Assembly: GCA_008508345.1 (NCBI GenBank)
Contig: QNGE01003809.1
Location: 1-64,000 of the forward strand
DNA from: Paragonimus westermani
Taxonomy: Eukaryota; Platyhelminthes; Trematoda; Plagiorchiida; Troglotrematidae
Direction: 5' to 3'
Length of the DNA stretch: 64,000 nt
Below, piece by piece: positions 23,470 to 36,078 of the stretch (position 1 is its first letter; the number at the start of each line of letters is the position of its first letter). The notes beneath the pieces are model-generated. The model saw nothing but the letters and a program-made list of their open reading frames with translations, was not told the DNA's origin and searched no databases. The position numbers were made by a program, and so were the translations under genes.

Positions 23470-26400
23470 GTAAGGCATGAATGGCAAAACGATTTATCGA
23501 CTTATTTGGCAATTCGTGTAATAGATGGCGACATCTGAGATGAATGTTATGGGGTACAATTCTCACACACTTCAGCCGGAGACGAAATAACACCCTCGGC
23601 ACGTAACTAAAATTCGTGTTAATTCCTAACTATTAGCACAACGTTAGTCGACATGATGAGTTTGCTGTACCCACTGCTCTCTTTAATCGTGTACAAGCCG
23701 GTTTGGCGTCATTTTTGAATGAATGTCCTTAGGTTCATCTGATTGAATAAATTCGCCAGTGAGTAGAATCTTGTATGCTTCTTGGAAAGTGTGATGATTG
23801 AGCGAGGCAATGGACAGACTCCGTTAATTCAGTTCAAAGTGTGAACCGGATTTTATGTTAAGCCATGAGCGGGGAGGGGGGACCTGTTCATGATATCCGA
23901 TTTGGCTCGTTCGGCGACCTCAAAATTTACAGGAGTGACGTGACCAAGCAGTGTTTTCTTTCTACGCTCATATGTGCGATCCATCAGCAAATCTGGATAA
24001 GATAAATTCTCCGTAAGACAATAGGTCTCTTTTCCTACTGTTGAGAGAAAGAAGGCCGATTTTTCTCCTCATTTAGGCTGGATACGGTCCTCCACCATAG
24101 TGCAAATCGTTCGAAACAATTCTCAGTATCGCGAGGGGATGAGTGAACCTCCAAAGTTTCCAGAGGCATAGGATTCATTGTTGTTGGAGACTGCCGCGAC
24201 GCCAATGTGATGTTTCGTGACTAAATAGAATTTCACGCGAGACCACTATTCCGTATGTCTGAATTGAGCAGAACACAACGACTGAACTAGCATTGAACGC
24301 TTTTATCGAAATTACGCGCCGTATCAAAAAGCGTACAACTTGAACCTCAATAATTGACATGAAAGTGAATGTTCAATAACGTTCACCACAGTGCTGTTTA
24401 TGACATTCATCAACAGACGGTTGGAGAAAGGAGTGGACCCTGATGGCTGGAAAAAATGTGGCGATCTATCCGCTGTTTTGGAAAGCCGATAAGGGACATG
24501 TTTGCGAGCTTCGTCTGGCAAGCCTTACGATCCTGTTGTGTGAAGTTTTGGACGGAATAACTCGGGAACAAATGTGACCGTCTTATAAGGCGCGGGTTGA
24601 GTGGCGCCACACGGGTTCTCAAAGTAGGACCAGGCCTGATAAACTTCCATACCCTTCTTGAAGAAACCACCGAAGCCATGAATAGGAATAAGGAGACGAG
24701 AACTGAGTGTGTAGATGTCGGGAGGACATTTGACTGTTGATCGCCGTCTCTTGGTGGCAAACCTGTCAGCCCAAAACATTGCTCCATGGGTTTGTACATG
24801 GACTGGAAACTTCTTTAACAGGCGTGACTATGTGAATACGGATCTGTGATAGTCTGTCCAGTGGTGGGATCCCACTCATTAGAGTCACGCATGGTACGAC
24901 AGTGGACCCGCTGCTTTCCCTTATTCATGCTAACCTTCTGTCAGGGGACTGGATTCACACTTCTTTCGTGTTTGCGGATGCTACCGAGCCATCGAGATCT
25001 CTATCGAATAGCGGTGTGCTCAACAAACAGGGATCGTCCTGTGAACACTGGTGAAGGTCAACTAGTCTGCAGTACCGGGGTTGGAACGGTAACGGAGCTG
25101 TGGTTGAACAAGTGGGGACCAGGAAACGTTAGGGAAGTAAAAACCTTCCGGTTTTGGTCGGCTTCTGACCTTCAACCCAATATGCCTCAACTGCCAAGAG
25201 GGCTGGAAGGGAATTGACCATGTACACGACCGAAGGTTGCCAAGTAAAAATGAGACATAGGTGCCTCCGTACTGCACCTCTGCATGGTTGCACCGGAGTA
25301 GTGTGTTCGGGCTTGGCCACCATAATTAAGAAAGATGTACAGACTTTGGAGTAGTTTCAGCGCATAGCCACGTTTTAGGCGGAGGACTATGGAAATGGGT
25401 CGAGCTAATTAGGTCTGTCCGCATTACACTAACGGCCCCTAAGAGGAGTGCTGACTGTAATGTGCAGAATGACAGAGAAACTGTCAGCTTTCTCCATGGG
25501 CCAACTGATAGGATGAACAAAAACGGCAAGTGGGGGGCAACCGTATCTTGCTAAGGAAAGTTGAGCTTAATACGGATTTGAGAAAAAATATTTCATTTCG
25601 TATTAAGGAGAAGTGGAATAAGTGACCGACAAAATTGTCAAGAGTTCAACGGTAAATGAATTTTTAATTTGGAAAATTGTTGAGGAAGCTTGCGTTGGTA
25701 GAAGTAACAGGGCGGGCTGAATTCGAGGAAAGGGTACGTAACCTAATTTTTCGTTCCACTGATCGGTCTTATCTCAACATTGTACGTTCCTTCTTGTGTT
25801 AAGATGACCACTGTTTTGGTGGCCATGAGTATTGCTATTATGATTGCATGTTGTTCGGATTATGGAAATACACACAAATACAGAGATTTTGGGAGGAATC
25901 TTAGCCACAGTAGTCGTCAAGAATGATTTGCTAGATGGTCCAAGCACATGTGAACGTATTCTCCTGGGATTTAAGTGACAACAACAAAAACGTTACAAAA
26001 TCCGAATAAGTTATGGTAGACGAAGAATTTTACCCAAAGATGTTCACTTGAATTAAGTTTGGCTATTACTATAGTCCAGACTACCAATATCTGAGGCTTA
26101 GAGATTTGCGAAGTCACCATAAACTGCTGAATGATGACCTTGGCCGCGGCGATGTTCGTAGCACGGCAGAGCTAAAAACTGGGTGAAGAATCCGTATAGT
26201 ATCGTCAGACGGCTGTGCCTACAGAGAGAAGAACAGACTAGCCTGCATACATTTTGCGCCGTTTCGCAAGGCCACCTTAATCGATTGGAACAACATGCAA
26301 GATTGATGCAAAAGGGTTGCTGTAGGAAAGTGAGGCATAGCTAGTTAACAAAACTGAATAAAACTCTACAGCACCTCATCTCCAGAACACCGATGAAAGA

Positions 26401-27186
26401 TAAATGATTTCAAGACGTTTGATAACTAAGAATGGGGGAAATGAAAGTTATCAACGGAAACAGGATGGCAATGTAACGTGCATTTTAACGGGGTGAAAAC
26501 ACATCGGGTAACTGCGGCGATGTAGTGTTAGTTTGTTCGGTAGACGGACGGAAATAAAGTAACGATCAGTCACTACTGCCATTCGCCGTTAAAAGGTCGA
26601 ATGAGTGCGGAATGAACGAGGTAGAATCTCCAAGGTTCTGTGGTTCGACCGCATTGGTTTTAACGGAATTTCCTGACACGTGTCGAAGCAGGCCGGTTCT
26701 AGATGATCAATATTCACAGTAAGGAGCTTCATGGGATATTCGATGGTGAAACCTTCGTCCGTTCGCTAGACTAGTTCAAATAGACCGCCGTAAGGTGGTC
26801 GCAGCGAGTTGCAAACTACGCCACAACGAATGAAGAAGTGAGCGCCAGTCAGCATATCATTGGTGAGGTGCTGAGACCAACAGTGTTTCGAGTCAGAGTG
26901 AGGAGTGCTTCACTATAGGACTCGTGATGGCACGTGCAGTTTGTCAGGTCCGGTTGTTTGGGCCGAAAAAATCACCCAGGAGACAAAGTGTCGTTTCGCA
27001 GAACAAGCCGGATGCGTAACACCATACACCTTTTTTGGACGCGGATCTGATTCTCATTGAGGTGAGTGGCAGAAGCTCCGCGTCGAATGCGTCGTTGGAA
27101 ACACCTTCATCTACCCGCGGAAAATTTCGATAGTTCTATTAGTATCAGGGGGGTATGCAGTCGTTTTGATGTGTCCACAACCCAAC
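23470..27186. other. No recognised gene; unclassified open frames at 24.4-25.5 kb
   Basis: Between 24410 and 25529 several overlapping minus-strand frames stay open for 65-129 codons (for example a frame with LIPIHGFGGFFKKGMEVY). This density is higher than the surroundings and may mark an unrecognised retroelement, but no catalytic motif is present. The remainder shows nothing identifiable. Confidence 0.35.
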
Positions 27187-27436
27187 TGTACGTTCTTCCG
27201 ACGAACGTTGAGTGACGCACGTATAACCAACGACGCCAAATATCAGAACCAAACCAAGTCGCTGGAAACGTGGTACTATTGTAATAAATAATATATTCAA
27301 TTTCAAGAACAAACCTCAATTCGTTTTCGTTCGGGGGATAAGACAATGTTTGGCCGCAGTAGGCCGTCAAGGGTCCAAAGGGCACGTCAAGTACAAGCAC
27401 AAACGACCGACAGACAATGACGAACCGACCGAATGC
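27187..27436. repeat. Interspersed repeat, copy 2 (about 250 bp)
   Basis: Partner of 880-1130. This copy has no N and is followed by unrelated sequence, so it gives the better view of the right-hand edge. The minus-strand frame is open across it (peptide TFPATWFGSDIWRRW shared). Confidence 0.8.
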
Positions 27437-27899
27437 GATCAGATCGGTCTGATGTGTGTCTAAATAACCGGGCTTCGGGCAGACCGATGAGCTGGTGACA
27501 GTTCAATGACGGACCGTATTTACAGGGGTTAGGGAGGGTGAGACTGACAGATAACAATATGTGTGGGGCGGGTGACTGGGATTCAATGACTGAGGGAGGT
27601 GGGCTGGAGGAATTAGTACTTTTAGGCATGTGTTGTGGGAATAACGAGAACAAGCGTGTACTTGGACGGAGTCACGAGGAAGGGCGCGGCAGGGTCAGTC
27701 GAGGGGAATTTTGACCTCCAAAAATGTTCTACACCAACAGTCAAGAATGTTTCTGTGGTGACGAATGATGCAACTCAGATTTGGCAACTCTATGCTCAAA
27801 GATAGTTTTGGAATCTGACACGGGCGAAACACCCCTAGGGTGAATAGAAATAGGCTATCCCCTAAATTTGTCGACGCATGAAAGCAGGAAGGTTATGTT

Positions 27900-28780
27900 G
27901 ATTTATGGTGACGTTAGGCCAACTGCGTAAGCTTGAACGTAGGAGCTGTGTATGTCTGGAGTGGGGAAAATCCTACCGGAGGTGATTATTTGGCAGCGCA
28001 CCTCGCTACTCTGCCGATGAAAGCATGATTTAGTCCGCCAGCGCACATCTTCGTTCATACTGGGCTGAACAAATTCAGTGGCAATGAATCGCATTGTGCA
28101 GCGGAGAGTACGGTGGGACAGAGAGTATAAACGGAAGGAGGAGTAGAGGGTGAGAAGTATGTAGGATTGGACGTGAATTATCATGCGCCATGGTGAATTC
28201 GGAAGAGGGCAAGGCAGTACGGAAACTATTAGAAGGTGGGATGCAAACGGATGGAAAATCAGGATCTTAACGCCGAGTTTCAGCATTTTTGTCAGGCTTA
28301 TTTCTTGCGGTCTAGAAAACGCGACAACACGTTTTATTGAGAACGTCTCAGCCATCAAGTAACACTTCTCATCGAAGTATCGGATGTCCGCTGTAAATCG
28401 TGCTATAAAATCAAGGTTTCAAAATTTCGGCAGAAGTATTTATCCAGACCAGCCTCATGGTGCAAATCTAACCATCATGGTCCGTTGAAAATGTAAAGTT
28501 CCTTTCTTCGGACACACAAAGAAAATATTCCATGGACAGGTAGATCGCAAGCAGCTCACGACCAGAGATGTTCTCATTTGATTGTGTGGGCAATAGATTT
28601 TGGAAGTGAAGTGAAACCTGTTCAAGTTCATCACCGACACATTGCTGAAGCACAACACCGGCAACCAGAAAGAACGCATCAGCGGGAGGGATCAGGTAAA
28701 CACTCAGCTGCGTGCGAAAGTGGGCAAAAGCCGTTTCTTCACCGAGTGATTTCTCCATAACACCGACCGCTCGTAGCACC
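27900..28780 (-). mobile_element. Ty3/Gypsy LTR retrotransposon remnant (RNase H to integrase zinc region)
   Basis: Minus strand. 28468-28779 carries an RT/RNase H junction: AGVVLQQCVGDELEQ, then SGRELLAIYLSMEYF and FSTDHDG, matching the GAVLQQ, RELLAI and TDHKPL order of Gypsy RNase H. After a frame break, 27960-28110 reads RFIATEFVQPSMNEDVRWR and SCFHRQSSEV, as in the HHCC integrase region (canonical Cys partly lost). No LTRs, protease or integrase core were found. Dead fragment; a different lineage from the copy at 46500-49700. Confidence 0.7.
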
Positions 28781-29009
28781 TCAGGACTCGAAATATCGCC
28801 CTTTTAAAGCCGCGGAGAAGAAAGGTTGTTGACTTTAGAGGCTGTGTACGGTTGAAGTTTAGACGGTGGCAATGTTTAACATTCGCATTGGAACCTTGAA
28901 TCATTCTGACGTGATCAGAGATGGGATATTCCTAGCGCGTTTGCATTTTCGCATCTAGGAGCTTGTTGCTACCTGCTACCCGATGATACCAACCAGGTCG
29001 GGCGTGTCG

Positions 29010-29690
29010 ACCTGAAGAAAAACATACTGGCTTTTGAGCATGTCCAGCGCGTGACTACCAAGCTGGTCAAGTGCCAAAAGTTGTAGAACACGCGCTTCAT
29101 CTTGAACCTTCTGATTCGTATCCGCCAGAGTTTTGGTGCTTTCACACTGAGTCACTTCCAACACACATCTCCAGGAAAAATGTCTTTGAAAGTTTCTTTT
29201 TCGTAGACAGTGACGGTCGGCGATTACATAGAAGAAAGATTTTCAAACTTCGTCCTCGAACGTTCTTCAGGCAGCAGTTCTTTTCTTATAAGGCCATCAA
29301 CTAGTGGAACGGACTCCCATATGGGGTCGTCAGGAGCGCCTATAGAAACCGCTTCAAAGCACTGCTTAAACCTCACTCACCTCAAACCTCACTGTGCAAT
29401 AATCTTAATCTATCCTTGGTATTTACCTTAATCCCCAGGAGCGGTCTTACACCTTAGCTTTAATTATCGCCCTCCAGATCAACGGACGTCCTTTGGACAC
29501 CGGGGAAAGAAAAACCCAAAGGACCGGACTGCCTGGGTCTGTCTTAAACCGCTCAATAGCTGAGTCCCTATCACGACCTATTTATACCGCACAAACTGTG
29601 CATTTTCTCTTATCGGCCACCCCTTCCACGCAGGATACGTCGTCTTCCCGACAACCGTTCCCGATTATTCGCGAAGCATAAGCTTACAGG
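29010..29690 (+). mobile_element. CR1-like LINE, 3' fragment (copy 1)
   Basis: Reads LAFEHVQRVTTKLVKCQK near 29030, then after frame changes RKIFKLRPRTFFRQQFFSYK at 29233-29292, WNGLPYGVV and a 3' untranslated part. The same blocks occur again at 31316-31700, so the two share a family. Immediately downstream begins the 5' part of another copy. Confidence 0.75.
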
Positions 29691-31700
29691 AAACTCAGAG
29701 GATCTAAGCGCGTTCCACATCATCCGAAACAGGTGTAGGCGGAAGATCCGCAAACACACCAAACTCGTACAAGAGAAGATCCTCATCAGAGCCCGCGGGA
29801 ACAAAAACTTCTTATTTAAGCATATGCGACGACTAAGAAAGAACAAACATTCCGCCCTTTCTTTACGACTGCCCAACGGGGAGACTTCATCTGACTCCCT
29901 AGTTGTGGCCGAGTTACTCAGGGAGTACTTCTGGACGATCTACAACGTCGTATCGTCGAGCTGGCACCCTGTATTACAGTTGCAGAAGTTCAGGCAACCA
30001 CTCGTGACCGCTGAGTTTCTGCTCTAGATGTTGAATACCTTTTACTCAAGGTTAATCCATACAGTGCAATTGGTCCTGACATGATCCATCCCAGAATACT
30101 CAAGGAAGCAGCTGTTAGTCTGGCTGAACCTCTTCATAAGCTGTTCAAGCAGACTAGCGTCCTCCCTAGCTCATGGAAAGAGGCGATGGTCACACCCATA
30201 TTTGAAGTGGGTGACCGGCACTCTCCGGCTAGTTATCGGCCAATCAGCCTCACTAACATCCCGTGCAAAATAATGGAGCGCCTACTAAAGCGCGCCATAC
30301 TCAGTCACTTCTTATCAAATAATCTCTTTCCTTCCACACAGCATGGCTTCCTTCCTAATCAGTCATGCATAACAAACATGTTTATTTTCATGGATAGTCT
30401 GACGGAGGCCAAAAACAATGGCCTCATCTTTGATGCTATCTTCTTTGATTTCGCAAAGGCTTTTGACCCTGTCCCACACGGCCCCATGAAACACAAACTG
30501 GAGAGGTCCTTCGCTGGATTGCCTCTTTTCTTGATAATAGAACGTTTAGAGTCAAGACCGGATCATACCTTTCGTCTCCCTCTTTCACTTCTGCGGGAGT
30601 TCCCCAAGGGTCAGTGCTAGGTCCTTCGTTATTCCTCATTTACATCAACGACCTTCCAAACAATATTTTTAGCAACGTCCTCTTATACGCAGACGGCTTA
30701 AAAATCTGGAATGCCGCTGATCCCAGTGCACTACAAATTGATCTTGATGCGTTCAAGCGCTGATCGGACGATTGGAGTCTCCCATTAAATGACAATAAAT
30801 GTGCTCACATGTCACTCGGTGGAGATTCTGGCAATGCTTTCATGATTCATAGCGCATGTAGCACAGTAGATATAATGAGAATCGATCTGAAGAAAGATCT
30901 GGGCATTTGGTTGTCATCTAACTTGTCCTTCACGTATCACCATGCGATGGCGGCAAAAAAGGGATTTGCCGCTCTTATGATGATTAGGCGCACTTTCCCC
31001 CGCATGGACAAGAAAGCTTTTCAAACGCTTTACGGGATTTATATAAGACCGCTCCTCGAGTATGCCAATCAGTTCGTGTATACCGGCCTGAAGAGAGACA
31101 TATTAGCTGTTGAGCGTATCCAGCGCGCGGCTACCAAGATGGCCGCGGGCCTGAGTAATGTTACATACGAGTCTCGACTTGAAATTCTTGACATTTACCC
31201 GCTTGAATTTCGAAGACTCCGCGGTGATTTATTATCCACACACTTCTTCCTCAGAGTAGGTCTTGTAGGACAGTTCTTCACTGTAGCGAATGATGACGGC
31301 CGGCGAGGACATAATAGGAAGCTTTTCAAGCTTCGTCCTCGGACCTTTCTTAGGCAGCAGTTCTTTTCTTAAAGGGTTATTAACTATTGAAACAGCCTTC
31401 ATTCCGAGCTCGTCATTAGCGCTTCTAGGGATCGTTTTAAAGCTGTGCTTGATTCTCATTTACCTAAAATTGCATTATGCGAATAATCTTTCTCTGTTCT
31501 TGGTATTCACTGTAATCCCTAAGAGCGGTGCTACACCCTGTTTTTACTGATCGCCTTTCAGATCAACAAAAGCCCGCTGACACTGAGCAAGGAAAACTGG
31601 CTGGATCCGGGAACCTTGGGCCGTTGCCTGGAACCCCTGTATCAATCGCTGAAAATCACTGAAATCGCTCCCATTGGTTATTTAATCAGCGGCCTTAACT
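29691..31700 (+). mobile_element. CR1-like LINE, longer copy (linker to 3' end)
   Basis: Linker (RRKIRKHTKLVQEKILIRAR near 29740), RT start (MIHPRILKEAAVSLAEPLHK at 30081), SPASYRPISLTNIPCKIMER, FFDFAKAFDPVPHGP, then after a frameshift near 30515 SAGVPQGSVLGPSLFLIYIN. The catalytic motif reads YADG at 30686-30697 instead of YADD. Thumb and C-terminal parts follow (RIDLKKDLGIWLSSNLSF, LYGIYIRPLLEYAN, FKLRPRTFLRQQFFS), then a stop and 3' untranslated sequence. No endonuclease domain. Frameshift, internal stop and lost Asp show that it is inactive. Confidence 0.85.
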
Positions 31701-32729
31701 CATTTTTGGCCAATGACTTGCGAATGGGTTTACCGCTCCAGTTCGCTCTCCCTTCCCTGTCTGCAAGTTGGCCAAAGGTCGTGTCCGGGATTTTCAACGG
31801 ACTTGTCATTGTTTAGTTCGAAGAGTGGAGAGTATTTGACGGCCACCCCAACTACCGGGGTGTTTTTAATGGGAAATTCATTACGTCGCTTGTTGGATAC
31901 TAGTTGTGTTGATCAGTAATCCTGTTAACACGCCAATCTTTAATTGCACCTAGATGCTTCGGAAGACGGTATCAAAGATGGAAACACGCTTTAGAGGTAA
32001 TGTGATACACTCTTATCTAATTAACAATTAAAGACCGATAGATATGGCGGAAGAGTAAGTTTTAGTGATTTTTAGCATAATTGTGTGTTTCAGGGGACAA
32101 TCTCGGTCGGCACCAGCAGGCAGGTTTAAATTTAGTCTGTATTTATATTCACAGGGAGACTGGTAGACGCAATCGGATAGCCGAATATATCGCATGGGTG
32201 AGCCAGATGCGTTTGTTTTCTCCTTGTAAACGTGTATTCATGTGATGCATTTCGTAATTGCTAGCACCCTTTATTTGTCCATCTGACCGGTTTGCCATTC
32301 ATTTCACAGAACTTCTGAACCTGTTATTCACGATGCCAAGCAGTTAACTCCCTAGTATATTCATAATATGCCTCTATCATACAGCCACTCGTGAAGCGTA
32401 TAGCACAATTGGTTTCCATATCCGGAACGGCTAGCTTAGAGCAACACTCCTCTGCCCGCGGGTTTTCAGATGGTCGTTTTTTACCGTCTTTGATGCCCAT
32501 AGACTATGACTTAGCTTCTGCGATTTATTATGCTTGGAGGGTGTTCGTGCCGTAAACCGCCGCGTCACTTAAACAATCGGTTCATGGGTACATTTCGAGC
32601 TCACCTCATCATCTGTATCCACGCATTCCACCGTTAATACCTACAGGAAACAAGACTAGGTACATTCTGTGCGTTAAATCAAATCGAACCCCGGAAGATT
32701 GGGCCTTTCGGCTTGTTCTGATCGTACCG
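31701..32729. other. No recognised gene
   Basis: No supported exon or element between the CR1 3' end and the next CR1 fragment. Confidence 0.5.
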
Positions 32730-32920
32730 TTGGCCAAAGTGGACCTCAAGAAAGATCTGGGAATGTGGCCATCCTCCAGCATATTTTCCCCTCTGTTATC
32801 ATGGAAAGGCAGCTTAGAAGGGCTGCGCTGTGTGAAGCATAAGGCGGATATTCCCCTATATAGCTTTCCAAACTCTTTTCGGGGTTTATATCTGACCCTT
32901 GATCGTCGGATGATAGAGTA
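32730..32920 (+). mobile_element. CR1-like LINE, internal fragment (copy 3)
   Basis: KVDLKKDLGMWPSSS aligns with RIDLKKDLGIWLSSN of the copy at 29691-31700, and FPNSFRGLYLTLDRRMIEY aligns at DNA level with its FQTLYGIYIRPLLEY block. About 100 bp of the family sequence is missing between the two. No flanking ends found. Confidence 0.65.
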
Positions 32921-33794
32921 TAAGATGTTGACGATCTTGTTGTTTACATTATTTTCTTGCACACGCGTTTGTGAGTGTAAGCTCATCGCACATCTTTCCG
33001 TGCAGTACTTGGGCATAATGCCAGGATAAGTTAAGTTGATTTTGTTAAAGGGATCAGTCCATATGGTGACCTGACCATCACACCGATAGCGTTTAGTAGC
33101 TATCAGTTGCCGTTGCTATGTGGGTTATACGTGCACACATCCTTAGATTTAAGTCCTACTCGTGGGTACAGTAGCTCAAGTTACCACTGTTCCGGGCGGT
33201 AGTCTGTGATGTGATAAGTTACCATAAGTACTAGTGTGGGGAAAAATAAGTCGCCGATTTTTTTTAAAGGGAATTGGCAGTCTTACGGCCACACCGCGTA
33301 CTATCGTCTACAAGAACGTTTCTATACAGCGGCATAGGTGACCTTACAGATTTAAACCTGACAGCATTTTCTGGCTTTTTTGGACTAAGTGGTAAGAGTA
33401 TATCCTGTGTCCGTGCCTTCGCCTGACTATCATGTGGTTTCTTCCAACCGTCAGTAACCTTGTTGTGTGGTGCACAACACAGAGGTGTGCATTTTTGTTA
33501 TATTTTTAGTGCTCGTCGCACTAAGTCTCTTCTTCCCCAGGTACGCAATTATCAGACGCGAAAAACAAAAGGCCGTTGAGGAGAAAGACCAAATCTCTAT
33601 TCGATGTAACGCACAAGTGGTCTCTGATAGCGCTGTAAGCGGCACCGATTAGCTAGAGAGGCAGGAGACCGGTCGATGACGGGCGAGTAAGCCGCAAGAG
33701 TGTGACACGTGTGTTCCGGGTTCGCGCCACAGTCATGTGCAAACAAACAATCGGACAGCATACATCATGCGAACTTTCTTAATAGCCTAGATAC
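32921..33794. other. No recognised gene
   Basis: A plus-strand frame at 33467-33652 contains a hydrophobic stretch (IFVIFLVLVALSLFF) followed by basic residues, but it lacks convincing exon borders. Nothing else was recognised. Confidence 0.4.
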
Positions 33795-34893
33795 AATATG
33801 CAACTATGAGTTCTGGAACTATTTTACACATCATACAACAGACAGGCCAGTAAAATCTCCAGGTCGCTACAAACTACTTGTTGGTAACGAATTCGCAGCT
33901 TTCCAAAACACGCTCTAGTGAACTGTCACGTTGGTCACACGATCAGCCCATCTGATACATGTTAACTGACGAGGACAACAGTGGTCACACACGGGGAGCC
34001 TGTGCGCTTCTCTGTGCATGCGTTGGGTATCCGATCCATAGTGCACGACTGAGCACAAACACGTATCGCACACCCTCCATTTAATGGACCCCACAAGGTA
34101 ACGATGTTGGGTGAACGTTTTGGATGTTTTCGCTATCCTTTTGGATATTTTATCAACAGCACTATAGGCTAATGAGACGACGCTACGCAGTTGGGTGAGG
34201 CGTTTGGCAGTCTTAAGCGGCGTGTCCACACTGACAGCCACAGGACCAGGTAAACTAAGTAGGTGCTCCAGTCAGCTGTAAGTAGGGTCACTCGATAATA
34301 GTTCCTATATTCAAGAAAGGTATAAGGGGCTCTTGTGAAAACCNAATATGCAACTATGAGTTCTGGAACTATTTTACACATCATACAACAGACAGGCCAG
34401 TAAAATCTCCAGGTCGCTACAAACTACTTGTTGGTAACGAATTCGCAGCTTTCCAAAACACGCTCTAGTGAACTGTCACGTTGGTCACACGATCAGCCCA
34501 TCTGATACATGTTAACTGACGAGGACAACAGTGGTCACACACGGGGAGCCTGTGCGCTTCTCTGTGCATGCGTTGGGTATCCGATCCATAGTGCACGACT
34601 GAGCACAAACACGTATCGCACACCCTCCATTTAATGGACCCCACAAGGTAACGATGTTGGGTGAACGTTTTGGATGTTTTCGCTATCCTTTTGGATATTT
34701 TATCAACAGCACTATAGGCTAATGAGACGACGCTACGCAGTTGGGTGAGGCGTTTGGCAGTCTTAAGCGGCGTGTCCACACTGACAGCCACAGGACCAGG
34801 TAAACTAAGTAGGTGCTCCAGTCAGCTGTAAGTAGGGTCACTCGATAATAGTTCCTATATTCAAGAAAGGTATAAGGGGCTCTTGTGAAAACC
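33795..34893. repeat. Exact 549-bp direct duplication joined by a single N
   Basis: 33795-34343 and 34345-34893 read identically base for base, with only the N at 34344 between them. This is what unmerged overlapping contig ends look like; a true recent tandem duplication is the alternative. The unit has no recognised coding content; the 108-codon minus-strand frame it contains appears twice for this reason. Confidence 0.9.
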
Positions 34894-34972
34894 ACAGAGG
34901 AATTAGTTTGACCCCAGTCATTTCTAGGGTTCTAGCATCTATTATACTTCGCCGACTCACTGCTGCTCGGGA

Positions 34973-35876
34973 NNNNNNNNNNNNNNNNNNNNNNNNNNNN
35001 NNNNNNNNNNNNNNNNNNNNNNNNNNNNNNNNNNNNNNNNNNNNNNNNNNNNNNNNNNNNNNNNNNNNNNNNNNNNNNNNNNNNNNNNNNNNNNNNNNNN
35101 NNNNNNNNNNNNNNNNNNNNNNNNNNNNNNNNNNNNNNNNNNNNNNNNNNNNNNNNNNNNNNNNNNNNNNNNNNNNNNNNNNNNNNNNNNNNNNNNNNNN
35201 NNNNNNNNNNNNNNNNNNNNNNNNNNNNNNNNNNNNNNNNNNNNNNNNNNNNNNNNNNNNNNNNNNNNNNNNNNNNNNNNNNNNNNNNNNNNNNNNNNNN
35301 NNNNNNNNNNNNNNNNNNNNNNNNNNNNNNNNNNNNNNNNNNNNNNNNNNNNNNNNNNNNNNNNNNNNNNNNNNNNNNNNNNNNNNNNNNNNNNNNNNNN
35401 NNNNNNNNNNNNNNNNNNNNNNNNNNNNNNNNNNNNNNNNNNNNNNNNNNNNNNNNNNNNNNNNNNNNNNNNNNNNNNNNNNNNNNNNNNNNNNNNNNNN
35501 NNNNNNNNNNNNNNNNNNNNNNNNNNNNNNNNNNNNNNNNNNNNNNNNNNNNNNNNNNNNNNNNNNNNNNNNNNNNNNNNNNNNNNNNNNNNNNNNNNNN
35601 NNNNNNNNNNNNNNNNNNNNNNNNNNNNNNNNNNNNNNNNNNNNNNNNNNNNNNNNNNNNNNNNNNNNNNNNNNNNNNNNNNNNNNNNNNNNNNNNNNNN
35701 NNNNNNNNNNNNNNNNNNNNNNNNNNNNNNNNNNNNNNNNNNNNNNNNNNNNNNNNNNNNNNNNNNNNNNNNNNNNNNNNNNNNNNNNNNNNNNNNNNNN
35801 NNNNNNNNNNNNNNNNNNNNNNNNNNNNNNNNNNNNNNNNNNNNNNNNNNNNNNNNNNNNNNNNNNNNNNNNNNNN
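34973..35876. other. Assembly gap (N run)
   Basis: 904 consecutive Ns within a LINE copy; both flanks belong to the same element family in the same orientation. Confidence 0.95.
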
Positions 35877-36023
35877 GTTTGAATAGGGACGTAGTCATTT
35901 TCAGTAGTTAGGTCCCTTCCCGTCCCCTTCTTTTTCCTTCTCTCTTTCTATATAGGGTTTGCTGTTTCTTCATGGTTGTGTGGCAGTTAAGCATTAGTGT
36001 GAACCACTGATGTATTGCTGTCT

Positions 36024-36077
<54 letters not shown>
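36024..36077. repeat. ATG triplet microsatellite (about 18 units)
   Basis: Uninterrupted ATG/GAT/TGA run directly after the conserved LINE 3' end. It creates an artificial methionine-only reading frame and is not coding. Confidence 0.9.

Positions 36078-36078
<1 letters not shown>

Larger units (their letters stand above)
34900..36077 (+). mobile_element. RTE-like LINE (family A) interrupted by an N gap
   Basis: 34900-34972 encodes the RT finger block GISLTPVISRVLASIILRRL, nearly the same as in the copy at 2087-3800. N bases fill 34973-35876 (904 positions). 35954-36077 is the family's 3' end: GGTTGTGTGGCAGTT, then GAACCACTGATGTATTGC and an ATG triplet run. The missing RT, thumb and C-terminal part presumably lie in the gap, although about 904 Ns is shorter than those parts require if complete. 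Confidence 0.75.

Noticed and set aside
33467..33652. Plus-strand frame with a membrane-like segment followed by basic residues
   Set aside because: Acceptor and donor are not convincing and no partner exon with a matching phase was found.
33915..34791. Two identical 108-codon minus-strand frames as a duplicated gene
   Set aside because: They are the two copies of the 549-bp duplication joined by an N; no splice sites or family support.
34908..35898. Open frames of more than 300 codons on both strands
   Set aside because: Almost entirely Ns; only the 34908-34972 part is real RT sequence on the plus strand.
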